Source: an uncultured Bacteroidota bacterium
GTDB lineage: Bacteria; Bacteroidota; Bacteroidia; Chitinophagales; Chitinophagaceae
Length of the DNA stretch: 64,000 bases
Assembly: GCA_903819975.1 (NCBI GenBank)
Contig: CAIJFI010000004.1
Location: forward strand, 186,001-250,000
Reading direction: 5' to 3'
In this document: piece after piece, positions 1 to 10,001 of the stretch
How positions within the stretch are numbered: position 1 is the first letter of the stretch
Layout: every line of letters begins with the position of its first letter
Notes under the pieces: generated by a model
What the model was told of the DNA's origin: nothing
Database searches by the model: none
The model's input: only the letters and a program-made list of their open reading frames with translations
Position numbers and translations under genes: made by a program

Positions 1-1
1 C

Positions 2-1393
2 AGCAAAATATTTTGTGATTGTATTCCAAAAGAAGACTTGGCAAGCATTCAGCATAAATACGAACAAAAAAAAGGTTTGCCCGATTTTAATTTGCAAGCA
101 TTTGTTTTTGATCATTTTATTTTACCGGAAAAAATTGCATCTGCTATAGTTGCGGATACCAGTGCATCGGTTGAAGCACATATTGAAAAACTTTGGCCCG
201 TATTATTAAGAAAGCCAGATACAAAAAACAATGGGAGTTTATTAGCCCTACCTTATGAATACATAGTTCCTGGAGGAAGATTTGGAGAAATTTATTACTG
301 GGACAGTTACTTTACCATGTTGGGATTAAAGGAGGCGGGCAATACCATTTTAATAGAGGGCATGGTTAAAAATTTTGCGCACTTAATTAATACGGTTGGG
401 TATATTCCTAATGGGAACAGAACATATTATATAGGAAGGTCCCAACCACCTTTCTTTGCATTAATGGTAAAGCTGTTGGCGGACATAAGGGGTGAAAATG
501 TTTATATAGATTTCTTGCCTGAACTACAAAAAGAGTATGATTTTTGGATGTTTGGTGAGCATAAGATACAAATAGAACCTGGTGCAGTATTAAATAGATA
601 TTGGGATGACAATACAACACCAAGACCCGAAGCGTATAAAGAAGACATAGAATTGGCGAAGGAGTCGGATGGGCCATCAGAAACTGTGTTTAGAAATATT
701 AGAGCTGCAGCAGCATCGGGATGGGATTTTTCCACACGTTGGTTTAAGGATGCCAAATTGTTTTCAACGATACATACCACCGATATTTTAGCGGTGGACC
801 TAAATTCTTTAATGTTCCTTTTTGAAGAAATATTAGAAACAGCATACCTGGTTAAAGGTGAAAAGGAAAAGGCCCAGCTACTTAATACTGCAAAAGAAAA
901 TCGTAAAAAATTAATTTCACAATACTGTTGGAACCAAAATCAAGAAACATTTTGTGATTATGATTGCAATGCCGGAGTAGTTAAGCATACCATTTCCTTG
1001 GCAATGATGTTTCCTTTGTATGCAAAAATCGCAACACCGGAGCAAGCGGCAAGTGTAGTAAAAATATTAGAAGCGAATTTATTGTGTGATGGTGGTGTAG
1101 TGACTACAAATAACACAAGTGGACAACAATGGGATAGTCCAAACGGATGGGCTCCACTACAATGGATCACGGTAGTGGCATTAATGAATTATGGTTTTGA
1201 AAGTTTAGCCAAAACTATTACAGAAAGATGGCTGAATTTAAATAGACAAGTATTTGCTCGTACTGGAAAAATGATGGAAAAATACAATGTAGTAAATACT
1301 GAATTAGAAGCTGGCGGTGGCGAATACGAAGGGCAGGATGGATTTGGCTGGACCAACGGCGTTTTCTTAGCAATGAAAAATATAATTAAATAA
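2..1393 (+). CDS. Trehalase (GH37), 5' end cut by window
   Basis: Hydrolyses alpha,alpha-trehalose to two glucoses, by family. The frame is open to the window edge, so the N-terminus and any signal peptide are missing; a TTG at 38 is only an internal codon. Counting from that TTG, trehalase signature 1 (PGGRFGEIYYWDSY) lies near residues 78-91 and signature 2 (QWDSPNGWAP) near 364-373. The catalytic acid equivalent to E. coli TreA Asp312 is D230 in SGWDFSTRW, and the base equivalent to Glu496 is E414 in MEKYN. The glycine-rich GGGEY and QDGFGWTNG segments close the protein. Only 22 bases separate it from the GH97 gene, so the two are probably co-transcribed for glucan or disaccharide use. Function is well supported; localisation is unknown. 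Confidence 0.93.
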   Translation, partial: SKIFCDCIPKEDLASIQHKYEQKKGLPDFNLQAFVFDHFILPEKIASAIVADTSASVEAHIEKLWPVLLRKPDTKNNGSLLALPYEYIVPGGRFGEIYYWDSYFTMLGLKEAGNTILIEGMVKNFAHLINTVGYIPNGNRTYYIGRSQPPFFALMVKLLADIRGENVYIDFLPELQKEYDFWMFGEHKIQIEPGAVLNRYWDDNTTPRPEAYKEDIELAKESDGPSETVFRNIRAAAASGWDFSTRWFKDAKLFSTIHTTDILAVDLNSLMFLFEEILETAYLVKGEKEKAQLLNTAKENRKKLISQYCWNQNQETFCDYDCNAGVVKHTISLAMMFPLYAKIATPEQAASVVKILEANLLCDGGVVTTNNTSGQQWDSPNGWAPLQWITVVALMNYGFESLAKTITERWLNLNRQVFARTGKMMEKYNVVNTELEAGGGEYEGQDGFGWTNGVFLAMKNIIK

Positions 1394-1415
1394 GTTTAGG
1401 ACATAAGAAAGTACA

Positions 1416-3488
1416 ATGAAAAAATCACTCTTTATTGTTTTTGCATTTATTTCAATAATTGCAAATGCACAAAAATCAAATCTAGTTTTAACTTCAAACG
1501 GACCGGTTCAATTAATGGCGCATCTGCAGGATGATGGTAGTTTTGTGTATTCGGTTTATTATAAAGGCAAGCCAGTGGTGGGCAATTCAAGCCTGGGCGT
1601 TGTTTTAGCTAAACCCGAACTAACATTAACTAAATTTATGTTAAATGGTGTTGACTCTAGTTTTGTAAATCAAAGCTGGGAAACAGTTTGGGGGGAACAA
1701 AATACAATTCGCAATAAATACAAAGAGTTTATATTTCATTTATCGGATCAGCAAACAAATAGCTATTTTGTAAATATCATTTTTAGATTATTTGAAGACG
1801 GACTAGGGTTTAGGTATGAGTTTCCAAAACAAAAAAATCTCCAATATTTTATTTTAAAAGATGAGGCGACTCAATTTAAAATGTTTGGCGATCATAAAAC
1901 ATTTTGGATACCTGGTGATTTTGACACCAACGAATATGCGTATAATACCACTAAGCTTTCTGAGATAGATGCATTTACTGCTAGCAAAAAAGAAAAAGAT
2001 ATTGCAGTGGTTTCTTTAATTAGTCCTAATGCAGTTCAAACGCCATTGATGATGAAATCTAGCGAAGGACTTTATATTAATATTCATGAAGCAGCTTTAT
2101 TAAATTATCCTGCAATGAATTTGGAGTTGAATAAAGATAACCTAACATTTACATCGGTTCTTGTTCCAGATGCTGTTGGTAACAAAGCATACTTACAAGC
2201 GCCTTTTAAGTCTCCTTGGAGGACTATTATAGTAAGTGATAAAGCAACAGAGATACTAGCTTCAAAAATGATTTTGAATTTAAATGAGCCTACTGCTATA
2301 AAAAACACATCTTTTATTAAGCCACAAAAATTTGTGGGTGTTTGGTGGGAAATGCATATAGGAAAAGCAACTTGGTTTAAAGAAGGCGGCAAGCATGGAG
2401 CTACTACCGAGAACGTAAAAAAATATATTGACTTTGCAGCACAACATAAATTTGATGGCGTTTTAGTTGAAGGTTGGAATACAGGATGGGAGGATTGGTT
2501 TGGTAATTGGAAGGAAGATGTATTTGATTTTGTAACCCCCTATCCAGATTATGATGTAGATGCGTTAACAAAGTATGCAAAAGCAAAAGGTGTTAAAATT
2601 ATTATGCATCATGAAACATCGGGTTCTGCAATTGGTTATGAGCGAAGATTAGACACTGCATATCGTTTTATGATTAATCATGACATGAATACAGTTAAGA
2701 CCGGTTATGTAGGAAAAATTATTCCGAGAGGAGAACATCATGATGGACAATGGATGGTGAATCACTATACACGTGTTGCAGAAAAAACAGCACAGTATAA
2801 AATAATGCTAGATGCGCATGAACCAGTACATCCAACGGGGCTGCATCGTACCTATCCAAATTGGATGGCTAATGAAGCCGCACGTGGCACAGAGTTTAAC
2901 AATGCACCAACATTGGGGATATTGCCAGAACACAATACTATATTGCCTTTTACAAGGTTAATGGGAGGGCCTATGGACTATACGCCAGGTTTATTCCATT
3001 TCCAATTAAATCAATTTGAGTCAGACAGAAAACAAAAAGTGAATTCAACATTAGCAAAACAATTAGCATTATATGTAACCATGTATAGTCCATTACAAAT
3101 GGCTGCCGACCTTCCTGAAAATTATCAAAAGCATTTGGATGCCTTTCAGTTTATAAAAGAGGTGCCAGTGAATTGGTCAGCAACAAAAATTATTGAAGCA
3201 GAACCAGGCGACTATATCACCATTGCCAGAAAAGCTAAAAACAACAAAGACTGGTTTATTGGATCCATTACAGATGAAAATGCAAGAAGCTTAAATTTAA
3301 AATTTGACTTCTTAGATAAAAATAAAAAATACAAAGCAATTATTTATCGCGACAGCAAGGATGCAGACTTTGCAACCAATCCGGAAGCCTATACTATTGA
3401 GCAAAAAATAGTAACCGCAAACACCGAACTTTTAATACAAATTGCAAAAGGCGGAGGATGTGCAATAAGTGTTTTTGAAATAAAATAA
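1416..3488 (+). CDS. GH97 alpha-glucosidase, SusB-like, inverting subgroup
   Basis: Exo-acting alpha-glucoside hydrolase of family GH97, predicted periplasmic. Residues 1-18 form a signal peptide ending ANA before Q19. The N-terminal beta-sandwich is followed by a TIM barrel from about residue 290 (KFVGVWWEMHIG). The HHETSG motif gives E400 and DAHEPVHPTG gives E469. They are 69 residues apart, the same spacing as catalytic Glu439 and Glu508 of SusB, so this belongs to the inverting glucosidase-type subgroup rather than the retaining galactosidase type, which uses an Asp nucleophile. IIPRGEHH and GGPMDYTPG are further family motifs. It follows the trehalase gene by 22 bases. Length (690) is typical. 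Substrate (starch or dextran oligosaccharides) is inferred from the family. Confidence 0.93.
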   Translation: MKKSLFIVFAFISIIANAQKSNLVLTSNGPVQLMAHLQDDGSFVYSVYYKGKPVVGNSSLGVVLAKPELTLTKFMLNGVDSSFVNQSWETVWGEQNTIRNKYKEFIFHLSDQQTNSYFVNIIFRLFEDGLGFRYEFPKQKNLQYFILKDEATQFKMFGDHKTFWIPGDFDTNEYAYNTTKLSEIDAFTASKKEKDIAVVSLISPNAVQTPLMMKSSEGLYINIHEAALLNYPAMNLELNKDNLTFTSVLVPDAVGNKAYLQAPFKSPWRTIIVSDKATEILASKMILNLNEPTAIKNTSFIKPQKFVGVWWEMHIGKATWFKEGGKHGATTENVKKYIDFAAQHKFDGVLVEGWNTGWEDWFGNWKEDVFDFVTPYPDYDVDALTKYAKAKGVKIIMHHETSGSAIGYERRLDTAYRFMINHDMNTVKTGYVGKIIPRGEHHDGQWMVNHYTRVAEKTAQYKIMLDAHEPVHPTGLHRTYPNWMANEAARGTEFNNAPTLGILPEHNTILPFTRLMGGPMDYTPGLFHFQLNQFESDRKQKVNSTLAKQLALYVTMYSPLQMAADLPENYQKHLDAFQFIKEVPVNWSATKIIEAEPGDYITIARKAKNNKDWFIGSITDENARSLNLKFDFLDKNKKYKAIIYRDSKDADFATNPEAYTIEQKIVTANTELLIQIAKGGGCAISVFEIK

Positions 3489-3558
3489 TTTATAAACTAA
3501 TTATAAAGTACCGTCAGTGGTTGACTTGTAAATTGTACTTTTATATAAATATTTTAAG

Positions 3559-4383
3559 ATGAGTGTATTTTGTTTTGCAAATAATAAGATTCAACCAATT
3601 GAATTAGCAGGTGTGCCTGTAACAGATTTATTGGTACAACGTGGTTATGGCATTTTTGATTTTTTAAGAGTTGCAAAAGACAAGCCTCTTTTTGTTGATG
3701 CGCATCTAGATCGTTTTTTTCATTCAGCATCTGTGATGCGTTTAAACATTCCTCAAACAAGAGAAGAGATTAAGTCAATTGTTAAAGCACTTATTCAAAA
3801 AAACAACATGGCTTATTCTGGTATTAGAATGTTAATAGCAGGAGGAGATGCCCCAGATGGATATACTATAGAAACTCCACACTTAATTATTATACAAGCG
3901 CCTTTAGCGGAACCAACACTTGTTTTACCAGAAACCGGAATAAAGTTGGCTACTTATAATTATCAACGCCAAATACCAGAGGTTAAGACGACGGACTACT
4001 TGATGGCTATTTGGTTACAACCTTGGATGAAGCAACAAGGTGCCGACGATATTCTATATCATCACAACGGATTAGTGAGTGAATGTCCAAGGTCCAACTT
4101 CTTTTTAGTAACAAAGGACAATATATTAGTAACAGCTAAGCAAAACATGCTAAAAGGGGTGACCCGCAAAAACATAATGCAGGTTTGTACAGAAAATAAT
4201 ATACCCTTTGAGGAGAGAGATGTGCACGTTAGTGAGTTTTCTACTGCCAAAGAAGCTTTCATTACAAGCTCAACAAAACGCATAATTCCAGTTCACCAAG
4301 TGGATGAAATTGTTCTAAAACCAAATTACCAGGACTCTTTTGCGAAAAAAATATACGATTTACTAGTAGCGCTGGAAGATTAA
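3559..4383 (+). CDS. Class IV PLP aminotransferase (branched-chain aminotransferase / aminodeoxychorismate lyase fold)
   Basis: Cytosolic PLP enzyme of fold type IV. The catalytic lysine is K143 in EVKTTDYL, corresponding to the KTTNYL-type motif of IlvE-like enzymes. The PLP-contacting stretch LVSECPRSNFFLV places the conserved glutamate at E175, and GVTRKNIMQVC is the usual phosphate-binding region. The ATG at 3559 is the first good start. Length (274) fits D-amino acid aminotransferase and aminodeoxychorismate lyase better than full branched-chain aminotransferases (about 300-360). The exact reaction cannot be decided from sequence. It stands alone between the glucan genes and the large TonB receptor, with 70 bases before it and 264 after it. 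Confidence 0.85.
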   Translation: MSVFCFANNKIQPIELAGVPVTDLLVQRGYGIFDFLRVAKDKPLFVDAHLDRFFHSASVMRLNIPQTREEIKSIVKALIQKNNMAYSGIRMLIAGGDAPDGYTIETPHLIIIQAPLAEPTLVLPETGIKLATYNYQRQIPEVKTTDYLMAIWLQPWMKQQGADDILYHHNGLVSECPRSNFFLVTKDNILVTAKQNMLKGVTRKNIMQVCTENNIPFEERDVHVSEFSTAKEAFITSSTKRIIPVHQVDEIVLKPNYQDSFAKKIYDLLVALED

Positions 4384-4559
4384 ATTTAAGGCTATACCTA
4401 AAATCATCATTTATTTACTTAATTAATTGATTTACAACGTTTTAAGCATAAATTTAAATAGATATTTAATATTCAAGTATTTGTTAATCAATTACTTATA
4501 GAATAAACTGTTTAACTATATATGTCCGCTTTTGGGATTTTTTTGAACATTTAAATTTA

Positions 4560-4581
4560 GTTAATGATTTGTTAACGATTT
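4560..4581 (+). repeat. Two tandem 11-bp direct repeats ahead of the TonB receptor gene
   Basis: GTTAATGATTT is immediately followed by GTTAACGATTT, so two 11-base units differ at one position. They sit 67-88 bases before the receptor start codon. A repeat of about one helical turn is a common shape for tandem regulator sites, but no regulator is identified. The rest of the 264-base gap before the receptor gene is AT-rich with no reading frame. Confidence 0.4.
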
Positions 4582-4607
4582 GTAAGGTTTATTCGGAGGT
4601 TTTAGTT

Positions 4608-4615
4608 TAAATTCG
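4608..4615 (+). promoter_or_regulatory. Candidate -7 element (TAAATTCG) of the Oar-like receptor gene
   Basis: TAAATTCG differs by one base from the Bacteroidota -7 consensus TAnnTTTG and lies 32 bases before the ATG. The same TTAAATTCGC string occurs ahead of the SusC gene at 43478-43487. No good -33 TTTG is at the usual spacing, so this is tentative. Confidence 0.35.
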
Positions 4616-4647
4616 CACTTTAAAATTATAAACAAATACCTTACAAA

Positions 4648-7600
4648 ATGAAAAGTGTTTTAAAACAAGCTTTGTCTGTGTTATTGGTTATTTTAATATC
4701 TATTATTAAAGTAAACGCACAAGAAACAACAGCCGAGATACAAGGTTTAATCACTGTAGGAAATGCAGGTGTAGCAGGTGCAACTATTACTGCTGTTCAC
4801 CAACCAACAGGAACCAAGTATGTAACTGCCAGTCGTAACGATGGTAGATATAACTTAACTAACTTGAAAATTGGCGGTCCTTACTTATTACAAGTAACTT
4901 ATGTTGGTATGAAAACTGAAAAGCAAGATGATATCAACTTGTTATTAGGTCAAGCATACAAAGCAAATTTCAAATTAATTGAAGCAAGTAGCAATTTAGC
5001 TCAAGTTGTAGTTTCTTCTACAAGACAAGATAAGGTTTTCAATAACGCACGTACTGGATCTCAAGAAACTTTTAATAGAAATCAAATCACAAGTTTGCCA
5101 ACTATTTCTCGTTCTTATAAAGACATCATCAAATTGACTCCAACTTATAATAGTGGTTCTTTTGGTGGTCAAAGTTCTCAGTTAAACAATATCACAATTG
5201 ATGGTGCTAACTTCAACAACTCATTTGGTTTATCTGGTGATATCGGTGGTCAAACTGGCCAAAACGCTGTTTCTTTAGATGCGATTGAGCAAATTCAAGT
5301 TAACACTTCTCCATTTGATGTTAAGAATGGCGGATTCGTTGGTGGTGGTGTTAACTCAGTATCAAGAAGTGGTACTAACACTTACTCTGGTTCTGTTTAC
5401 CAATACATGAAAAATAAAGATTGGCAAGGATATGAAGTAAATGGTGCGCCATATACTATCACTGTTCCTAAACAAGATTATAGCTATGATTTAAAAGGTT
5501 TCACTGCTAGCGGTGCAATCATAAAAAATAAATTATTCTTATTTGTAAACGGTGAGCAAGAAGCTACTACTACTCCAGGTACAACTTGGACAGCTTCTTC
5601 AGCTAGCAACGCGGCTAATGGTACTACTGTTTCTGCTGCTAACGCTGACTCATTAAACAAATTAGCTGACTTCTTAAAGTCAAAATATAATTACGATCCA
5701 GGTGCTTACCAAGGATACTCTTATGTTTCTTCTTCTAAGCGTTTAACTATGAAGTTAGATTGGAACATAGATGCGAACAACACTTTCACTTTTAAGTATA
5801 ACTACTTAAAATCTGCTAGCCAAATTCCTCCTTCAAACAGTGGATCTGCATCTACAAGACAAGCAAGTACAACTGCATTGCCTTTCTTTGGTGCTGGTTA
5901 TGAAATCAACAATAACGCGAATGTATTTATTGCTGAGTTAAACACTAAGTTTAGCAACAAGATGAGTAATAAATTACAAGTTGGATATACTGCATTAAGA
6001 GATTTCAGAAATGCATTATCTAGCAAAGAATTTCCAATGGTTGATATCTTAGATGGTAATGGTAAACCATTCACATCTTTCGGATATGAATTATATACTT
6101 ATGGTAACAAATTAAATACTGACGTATACCAATTAAATGATAATTTATCAATTTATGCTGGTAAGCACGAAATCAGTATTGGTACACAAACTTCATTTAA
6201 GAAATACTTAAACGGTTTCTCTCCTAACTATGAGGGTGTGTTCCGTTTTAATAGCTTAAACGATTTCATCAACTCTGCAAATGGTGTTGGTACTAAAGCT
6301 GCAGTATATAACTTATCTTATACTTTAGGTGGTGGTGCGTTCCCATTAGTTGGTCCAAAAGACTTTGAAGCTGGTGTTTATGCTCAAGATAAATACAGAG
6401 CTACAGATAAATTAACAATCACCTATGGTGTGCGTTTAGATTATTCTAAGTTCTACAACACTTTCTTGTACAACCCAGTTGTAGATACATTAACTCGTTT
6501 CTACCAAGGTATTCATGCTAACACTGGTGCTGCACCAAACGTTGCTGTACAAATTTCTCCAAGAATTGGATTTAACTACGATGCGTATGGTGATCAAACT
6601 TTACAAATTCGTGGTGGTGCTGGTTTATTCCAAGGTGCACCTCCATTCGTATGGGTATCTAACCAAGCGTCTAACTCAGGTATGGCATTGTTTGGATCTT
6701 TTTCTAATACAAACACAAACGTGTTTAACCCAGACGTTAATGCTTACAGACCATCTGCAACTGCTGGTTTGAGTAGCTCTTACTCTATCAACGTTACAGA
6801 TCCTAACTACAAATTCCCTCAAGTATTTAAATCTACTTTAGCTGCGGATAAAAAATTAGGAAATGGTTGGACAATCACTGCAGAAGCATCTTATACTAAA
6901 CAATTTAATGCATCAGTTTTCCAAAACCTTGCATTACCTAATACAGGTTTAGTTAAATTAACTGATGGTCGTTGGAGATTCCCTTATACTTCTACTTATC
7001 CTTTAGGTGGAAAGCAAATGGGTGGTACAACTACTGCAACTGCTAACAACCCAACAATTGGTAACGCAATCTACATGACCAACTCTAGCGCTGGTTATGC
7101 TTGGACTGGAACTTTACAAATTCAAAAAATAACTAAGAACTTCATATTCACTGGTGCGTACACAAGACAAGAAGCTAAAGATGCTGCTGTAAGTGGTTCT
7201 ACTGCTGCTACAATGTGGGGATCTAAAGTAACTTCTGACAATCCAAATGATTTTGTACTTGGTAATTCTAACAACTACATGCCTCACCGTTTAATCGCGA
7301 GCGTTGTGTACAAGAGAGAATTCATCAAGAATCAATTAACTTCAGTTGGTATGGTATACGAAGGTTCTCCTAACTACGCAACTTCTTACTATGTACAAGG
7401 TGACGTAAACGGAGATGGTATTACATACAACGACTTAATGTTTGTACCTAAAACATCTGATCAAATTAAATTGATCAATGCAACTGGTGACACTCGTTCT
7501 CAAGCTGAATTATGGAATCAATTAGATGCATTCATTGCAAATAGTCCATACTTATTTAGCCGTCGTGGTCAGTTCGCAGAAAGAAATGCTTACGTATTGC

Positions 7601-7920
7601 CTTGGACACACAAATTAGACTTAAACTTTACTCAAGATATTAAGTTCACAGTTGGAAGCAACAAGCATACTTTACGCTTTACTGCTGACATCTACAACTT
7701 CACTAACTTCTTGAACAAAGATTGGGGTGTATATTATGTACCAACAACAACAACTCCATTGGTATTCTCTAAAATGGATACTGACGGAAGAACACCAATC
7801 TACACATTCCCTTACATGGATGCTGTTAACAAAGTTCCTTATACAAGAGCTTACAAACCTAGCCCTAGCTTAGGTTCTCGTTACCAAATCCAAATTGGTG
7901 TTAGATACTTATTTAACTAG
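4648..7920 (+). CDS. Oar-like TonB-dependent outer-membrane receptor
   Basis: Large outer-membrane beta-barrel that imports or docks a substrate using TonB energy. Residues 1-24 are a signal peptide (KVNAQ cleavage region). Residues about 30-110 form a carboxypeptidase-regulatory-like beta-sandwich, about 130-245 the plug (LDAIEQIQVNTSPFDVKNGGFVGGGVN), and the rest the barrel, ending in an aromatic-rich strand (IGVRYLFN). The 1090-residue length and plug sequence fit the Oar subfamily (adhesion/uptake) rather than SusC; no SusD partner follows. Codon use is visibly biased to AAC, TTC, GGT and GCT compared with neighbours, suggesting strong expression. A clear terminator follows. Substrate unknown. 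Confidence 0.9.
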   Translation: MKSVLKQALSVLLVILISIIKVNAQETTAEIQGLITVGNAGVAGATITAVHQPTGTKYVTASRNDGRYNLTNLKIGGPYLLQVTYVGMKTEKQDDINLLLGQAYKANFKLIEASSNLAQVVVSSTRQDKVFNNARTGSQETFNRNQITSLPTISRSYKDIIKLTPTYNSGSFGGQSSQLNNITIDGANFNNSFGLSGDIGGQTGQNAVSLDAIEQIQVNTSPFDVKNGGFVGGGVNSVSRSGTNTYSGSVYQYMKNKDWQGYEVNGAPYTITVPKQDYSYDLKGFTASGAIIKNKLFLFVNGEQEATTTPGTTWTASSASNAANGTTVSAANADSLNKLADFLKSKYNYDPGAYQGYSYVSSSKRLTMKLDWNIDANNTFTFKYNYLKSASQIPPSNSGSASTRQASTTALPFFGAGYEINNNANVFIAELNTKFSNKMSNKLQVGYTALRDFRNALSSKEFPMVDILDGNGKPFTSFGYELYTYGNKLNTDVYQLNDNLSIYAGKHEISIGTQTSFKKYLNGFSPNYEGVFRFNSLNDFINSANGVGTKAAVYNLSYTLGGGAFPLVGPKDFEAGVYAQDKYRATDKLTITYGVRLDYSKFYNTFLYNPVVDTLTRFYQGIHANTGAAPNVAVQISPRIGFNYDAYGDQTLQIRGGAGLFQGAPPFVWVSNQASNSGMALFGSFSNTNTNVFNPDVNAYRPSATAGLSSSYSINVTDPNYKFPQVFKSTLAADKKLGNGWTITAEASYTKQFNASVFQNLALPNTGLVKLTDGRWRFPYTSTYPLGGKQMGGTTTATANNPTIGNAIYMTNSSAGYAWTGTLQIQKITKNFIFTGAYTRQEAKDAAVSGSTAATMWGSKVTSDNPNDFVLGNSNNYMPHRLIASVVYKREFIKNQLTSVGMVYEGSPNYATSYYVQGDVNGDGITYNDLMFVPKTSDQIKLINATGDTRSQAELWNQLDAFIANSPYLFSRRGQFAERNAYVLPWTHKLDLNFTQDIKFTVGSNKHTLRFTADIYNFTNFLNKDWGVYYVPTTTTPLVFSKMDTDGRTPIYTFPYMDAVNKVPYTRAYKPSPSLGSRYQIQIGVRYLFN

Positions 7921-7938
7921 TATTTAATTCTAGATATT

Positions 7939-7970
7939 AAAAAAGCCCTCCCGAAACGGAGGGCTTTTTA
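7939..7970. terminator. Bidirectional intrinsic terminator
   Basis: GCCCTCC (7945-7951) pairs with GGAGGGC (7958-7964) around a 6-base loop, with A-runs before and T-runs after. It lies between the converging receptor and DUF1080 genes and can serve both strands. Confidence 0.9.
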
Positions 7971-8009
7971 TTTTGTATACTTGAGTAATTTATACTTGCG
8001 TTTAGTGTT

Positions 8010-9992
8010 TTAAATTCTTTTTACGCGCATATTTTTAAATCTAACTACATCACCATGTCCTAAAAATCCTAGGTGACCAGATTTATTTAATAAACCTGGA
8101 TGTTCTTTGTGATCCATTGTGCCATTTTTTGAAGCTAAAGCGTAATCACCATCAACGATTATAGTGCCATTTAAAACCACTTTAATCTTAGTGCCCTTAA
8201 CTGTTATTTCTTCGCTATTCCATTCGCCTGTAGCCTTTAAATAGCCTCTCTTAGCAGGTATTACGCCATAAACTGAACCATGGTATTGATAAGGTTGCAA
8301 TGTTGAATACATAGGATGTTCACTATCTAATACTTGAACCTCAATTCCTACATATGCAGCGTCACCTTCTAAAGGAGCGTGCACACCAATACCATTATTG
8401 GCACCTGGAGTTAATTGAAAATCGAAACGATACACAAAATCACTAAACTCCTCCTTGGTATATAAATTTCCTCCAGAGCCGTTTTCGGGACTCACCATTA
8501 AAGCACCATCTTGTAAAATGTAACCAGCAGTATTGCCAGTCCATTGATTAATACTAGTGCCATCAAATAATAAACTAAAGCCTTCTTTAGTTTCTGCATC
8601 ACTTAATTTAACTGGTTCATTGGATGGGATTTCTCTCAAATAAATATTACGATAAGAAACAAAAGTTCCATGTGCTTGCAATTCAATTTGGTCTTTCACA
8701 AACAAAGGAAGATTATGATCCCAATAATTTTCTAATGGAATATTATCTGTAACTAAAATGCCATTTAAATAAACTGTTACTCTGTCTCCTTTCATGATAA
8801 TATGAAATGTATTCCACTCCCCAACCTTGTTATCCGCTACTACTAAGGGTTTGCTGATGTTTTTTTGATTGTTGTATAATCCACCTGAACCAACTTGAGC
8901 ACCAACTTCTCTACGACTTGTATCCCATATTTGTACTTGTGGTGTACCGCGTAAATAAATTCCTGCGTCTCCTTTTTCTTGAATGCGCCAATCTACATAC
9001 ATTTCAATATCACCATATTGTTTTACGGTTGCTAAATTTTCACCATGTAAATTTCCTGTAAAATTTAAGAGCCCGTCTTTCACTACCCAGTCCTCTCTCA
9101 TTTTAACATCGGCTTTTGCTTGAGCTGCTTGCAATGCGGTATCACTCATTTTACTTCTTGCAATTGGATTGGCAACCAAGCCCTTCCATCCAGATAAATC
9201 TTTTCCATTAAATAAAGAAACAAAACCATAGTCGTAAGGCATTTTCTTTAAATGCGCTTTTAATGCAGGAACTAAAATAGTACTATCTTCTCCATGAATT
9301 AAAGGAAGTGCTTTTTCTAAATTAGCACGAACCTCAGGTCCATAAAGGGTTTTATCGTTTAAGGCTAATTTGCTAACAGTTGCTGCTGCTATATATTTTA
9401 CCTCTTCATCTTCTAAAAATTTTGCAACAAACATAAATGTAGTGATGCCGGTTAATTTACTAGCAGTCCATAAAATTTGTTTCTTTTCAACCGGGCTAAT
9501 TTTCATTTCACTTCTGTTTTGAAGCATCAATAAAACTTTGGCATTGTTTCGTTTTAAGGTTGTTTCTACATCAAGCATTTCGTTAACCGTTGGCAATGTT
9601 TTTAATCTATTGTCAACAGTTGCTTTGTCGCTTAATAATTTTAATTCTTCGGTAATTAAAATCTTAGCATATTCTGTTTTTGCTTTTTTTATTTGTGCTG
9701 ATAAGAGTGACTTAAATTTAGCATTATCATTTTCCGATAATCCTATTTTATTAGTATAGGCGTGTAATGCATAACTTGCCTTAATCTTATAAGTACTATC
9801 ATCTACCAAATTAAAAAAATGACTCCAATCGCTTTTTGTCCATTGGCTCATCAAATTTAATGGCGCAGCTGACTCGCTTACATTTTGATATGGGAATGAC
9901 GAAATTGTTTGATCTACCGTTTGCTTTTCTTGTGCAAAACCAATGGCAGAAAGGCTTATGAGTAGAATGGTGTTTAATAATTTTTTCTTCAT
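8010..9992 (-). CDS. Secreted protein with two DUF1080 (3-keto-disaccharide hydrolase) domains
   Basis: Residues 1-20 are a signal peptide ending FAQ. Residues about 50-250 are a helical region, possibly HEAT-like. Two jelly-roll DUF1080 domains follow: about 256-455 (begins VSLFNGKDLSGWKG) and about 470-660 (begins LLFDGTSINQWTG). Both carry the family pattern of a GDAGIYLRG / NNGIGVHAP strand, an aromatic GSVYG or GGLYN loop and a WN[ST] strand. DUF1080 (Pfam 3keto-disac_hyd) enzymes cleave glycosides already oxidised at C3. The gene lies 9 bases downstream of a Gfo/Idh/MocA oxidoreductase, the expected source of the 3-keto substrate. The tandem domain suggests action on more than one linkage or a substrate-binding second copy. 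Substrate unknown. Confidence 0.88.
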   Translation of the reverse strand: MKKKLLNTILLISLSAIGFAQEKQTVDQTISSFPYQNVSESAAPLNLMSQWTKSDWSHFFNLVDDSTYKIKASYALHAYTNKIGLSENDNAKFKSLLSAQIKKAKTEYAKILITEELKLLSDKATVDNRLKTLPTVNEMLDVETTLKRNNAKVLLMLQNRSEMKISPVEKKQILWTASKLTGITTFMFVAKFLEDEEVKYIAAATVSKLALNDKTLYGPEVRANLEKALPLIHGEDSTILVPALKAHLKKMPYDYGFVSLFNGKDLSGWKGLVANPIARSKMSDTALQAAQAKADVKMREDWVVKDGLLNFTGNLHGENLATVKQYGDIEMYVDWRIQEKGDAGIYLRGTPQVQIWDTSRREVGAQVGSGGLYNNQKNISKPLVVADNKVGEWNTFHIIMKGDRVTVYLNGILVTDNIPLENYWDHNLPLFVKDQIELQAHGTFVSYRNIYLREIPSNEPVKLSDAETKEGFSLLFDGTSINQWTGNTAGYILQDGALMVSPENGSGGNLYTKEEFSDFVYRFDFQLTPGANNGIGVHAPLEGDAAYVGIEVQVLDSEHPMYSTLQPYQYHGSVYGVIPAKRGYLKATGEWNSEEITVKGTKIKVVLNGTIIVDGDYALASKNGTMDHKEHPGLLNKSGHLGFLGHGDVVRFKNMRVKRI

Positions 9993-10001
9993 ATTTATTT
10001 T

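Noticed and set aside
1416-3488. GH97 alpha-galactosidase (retaining)
   Set aside because: HHETSG and DAHE glutamates with SusB spacing mark the inverting glucosidase-type subgroup.
6515-6772. 85-residue frame inside the Oar-like receptor gene
   Set aside because: Out-of-frame shadow of a strongly coding region, low-complexity Leu/Gln/Thr content, no independent start context.
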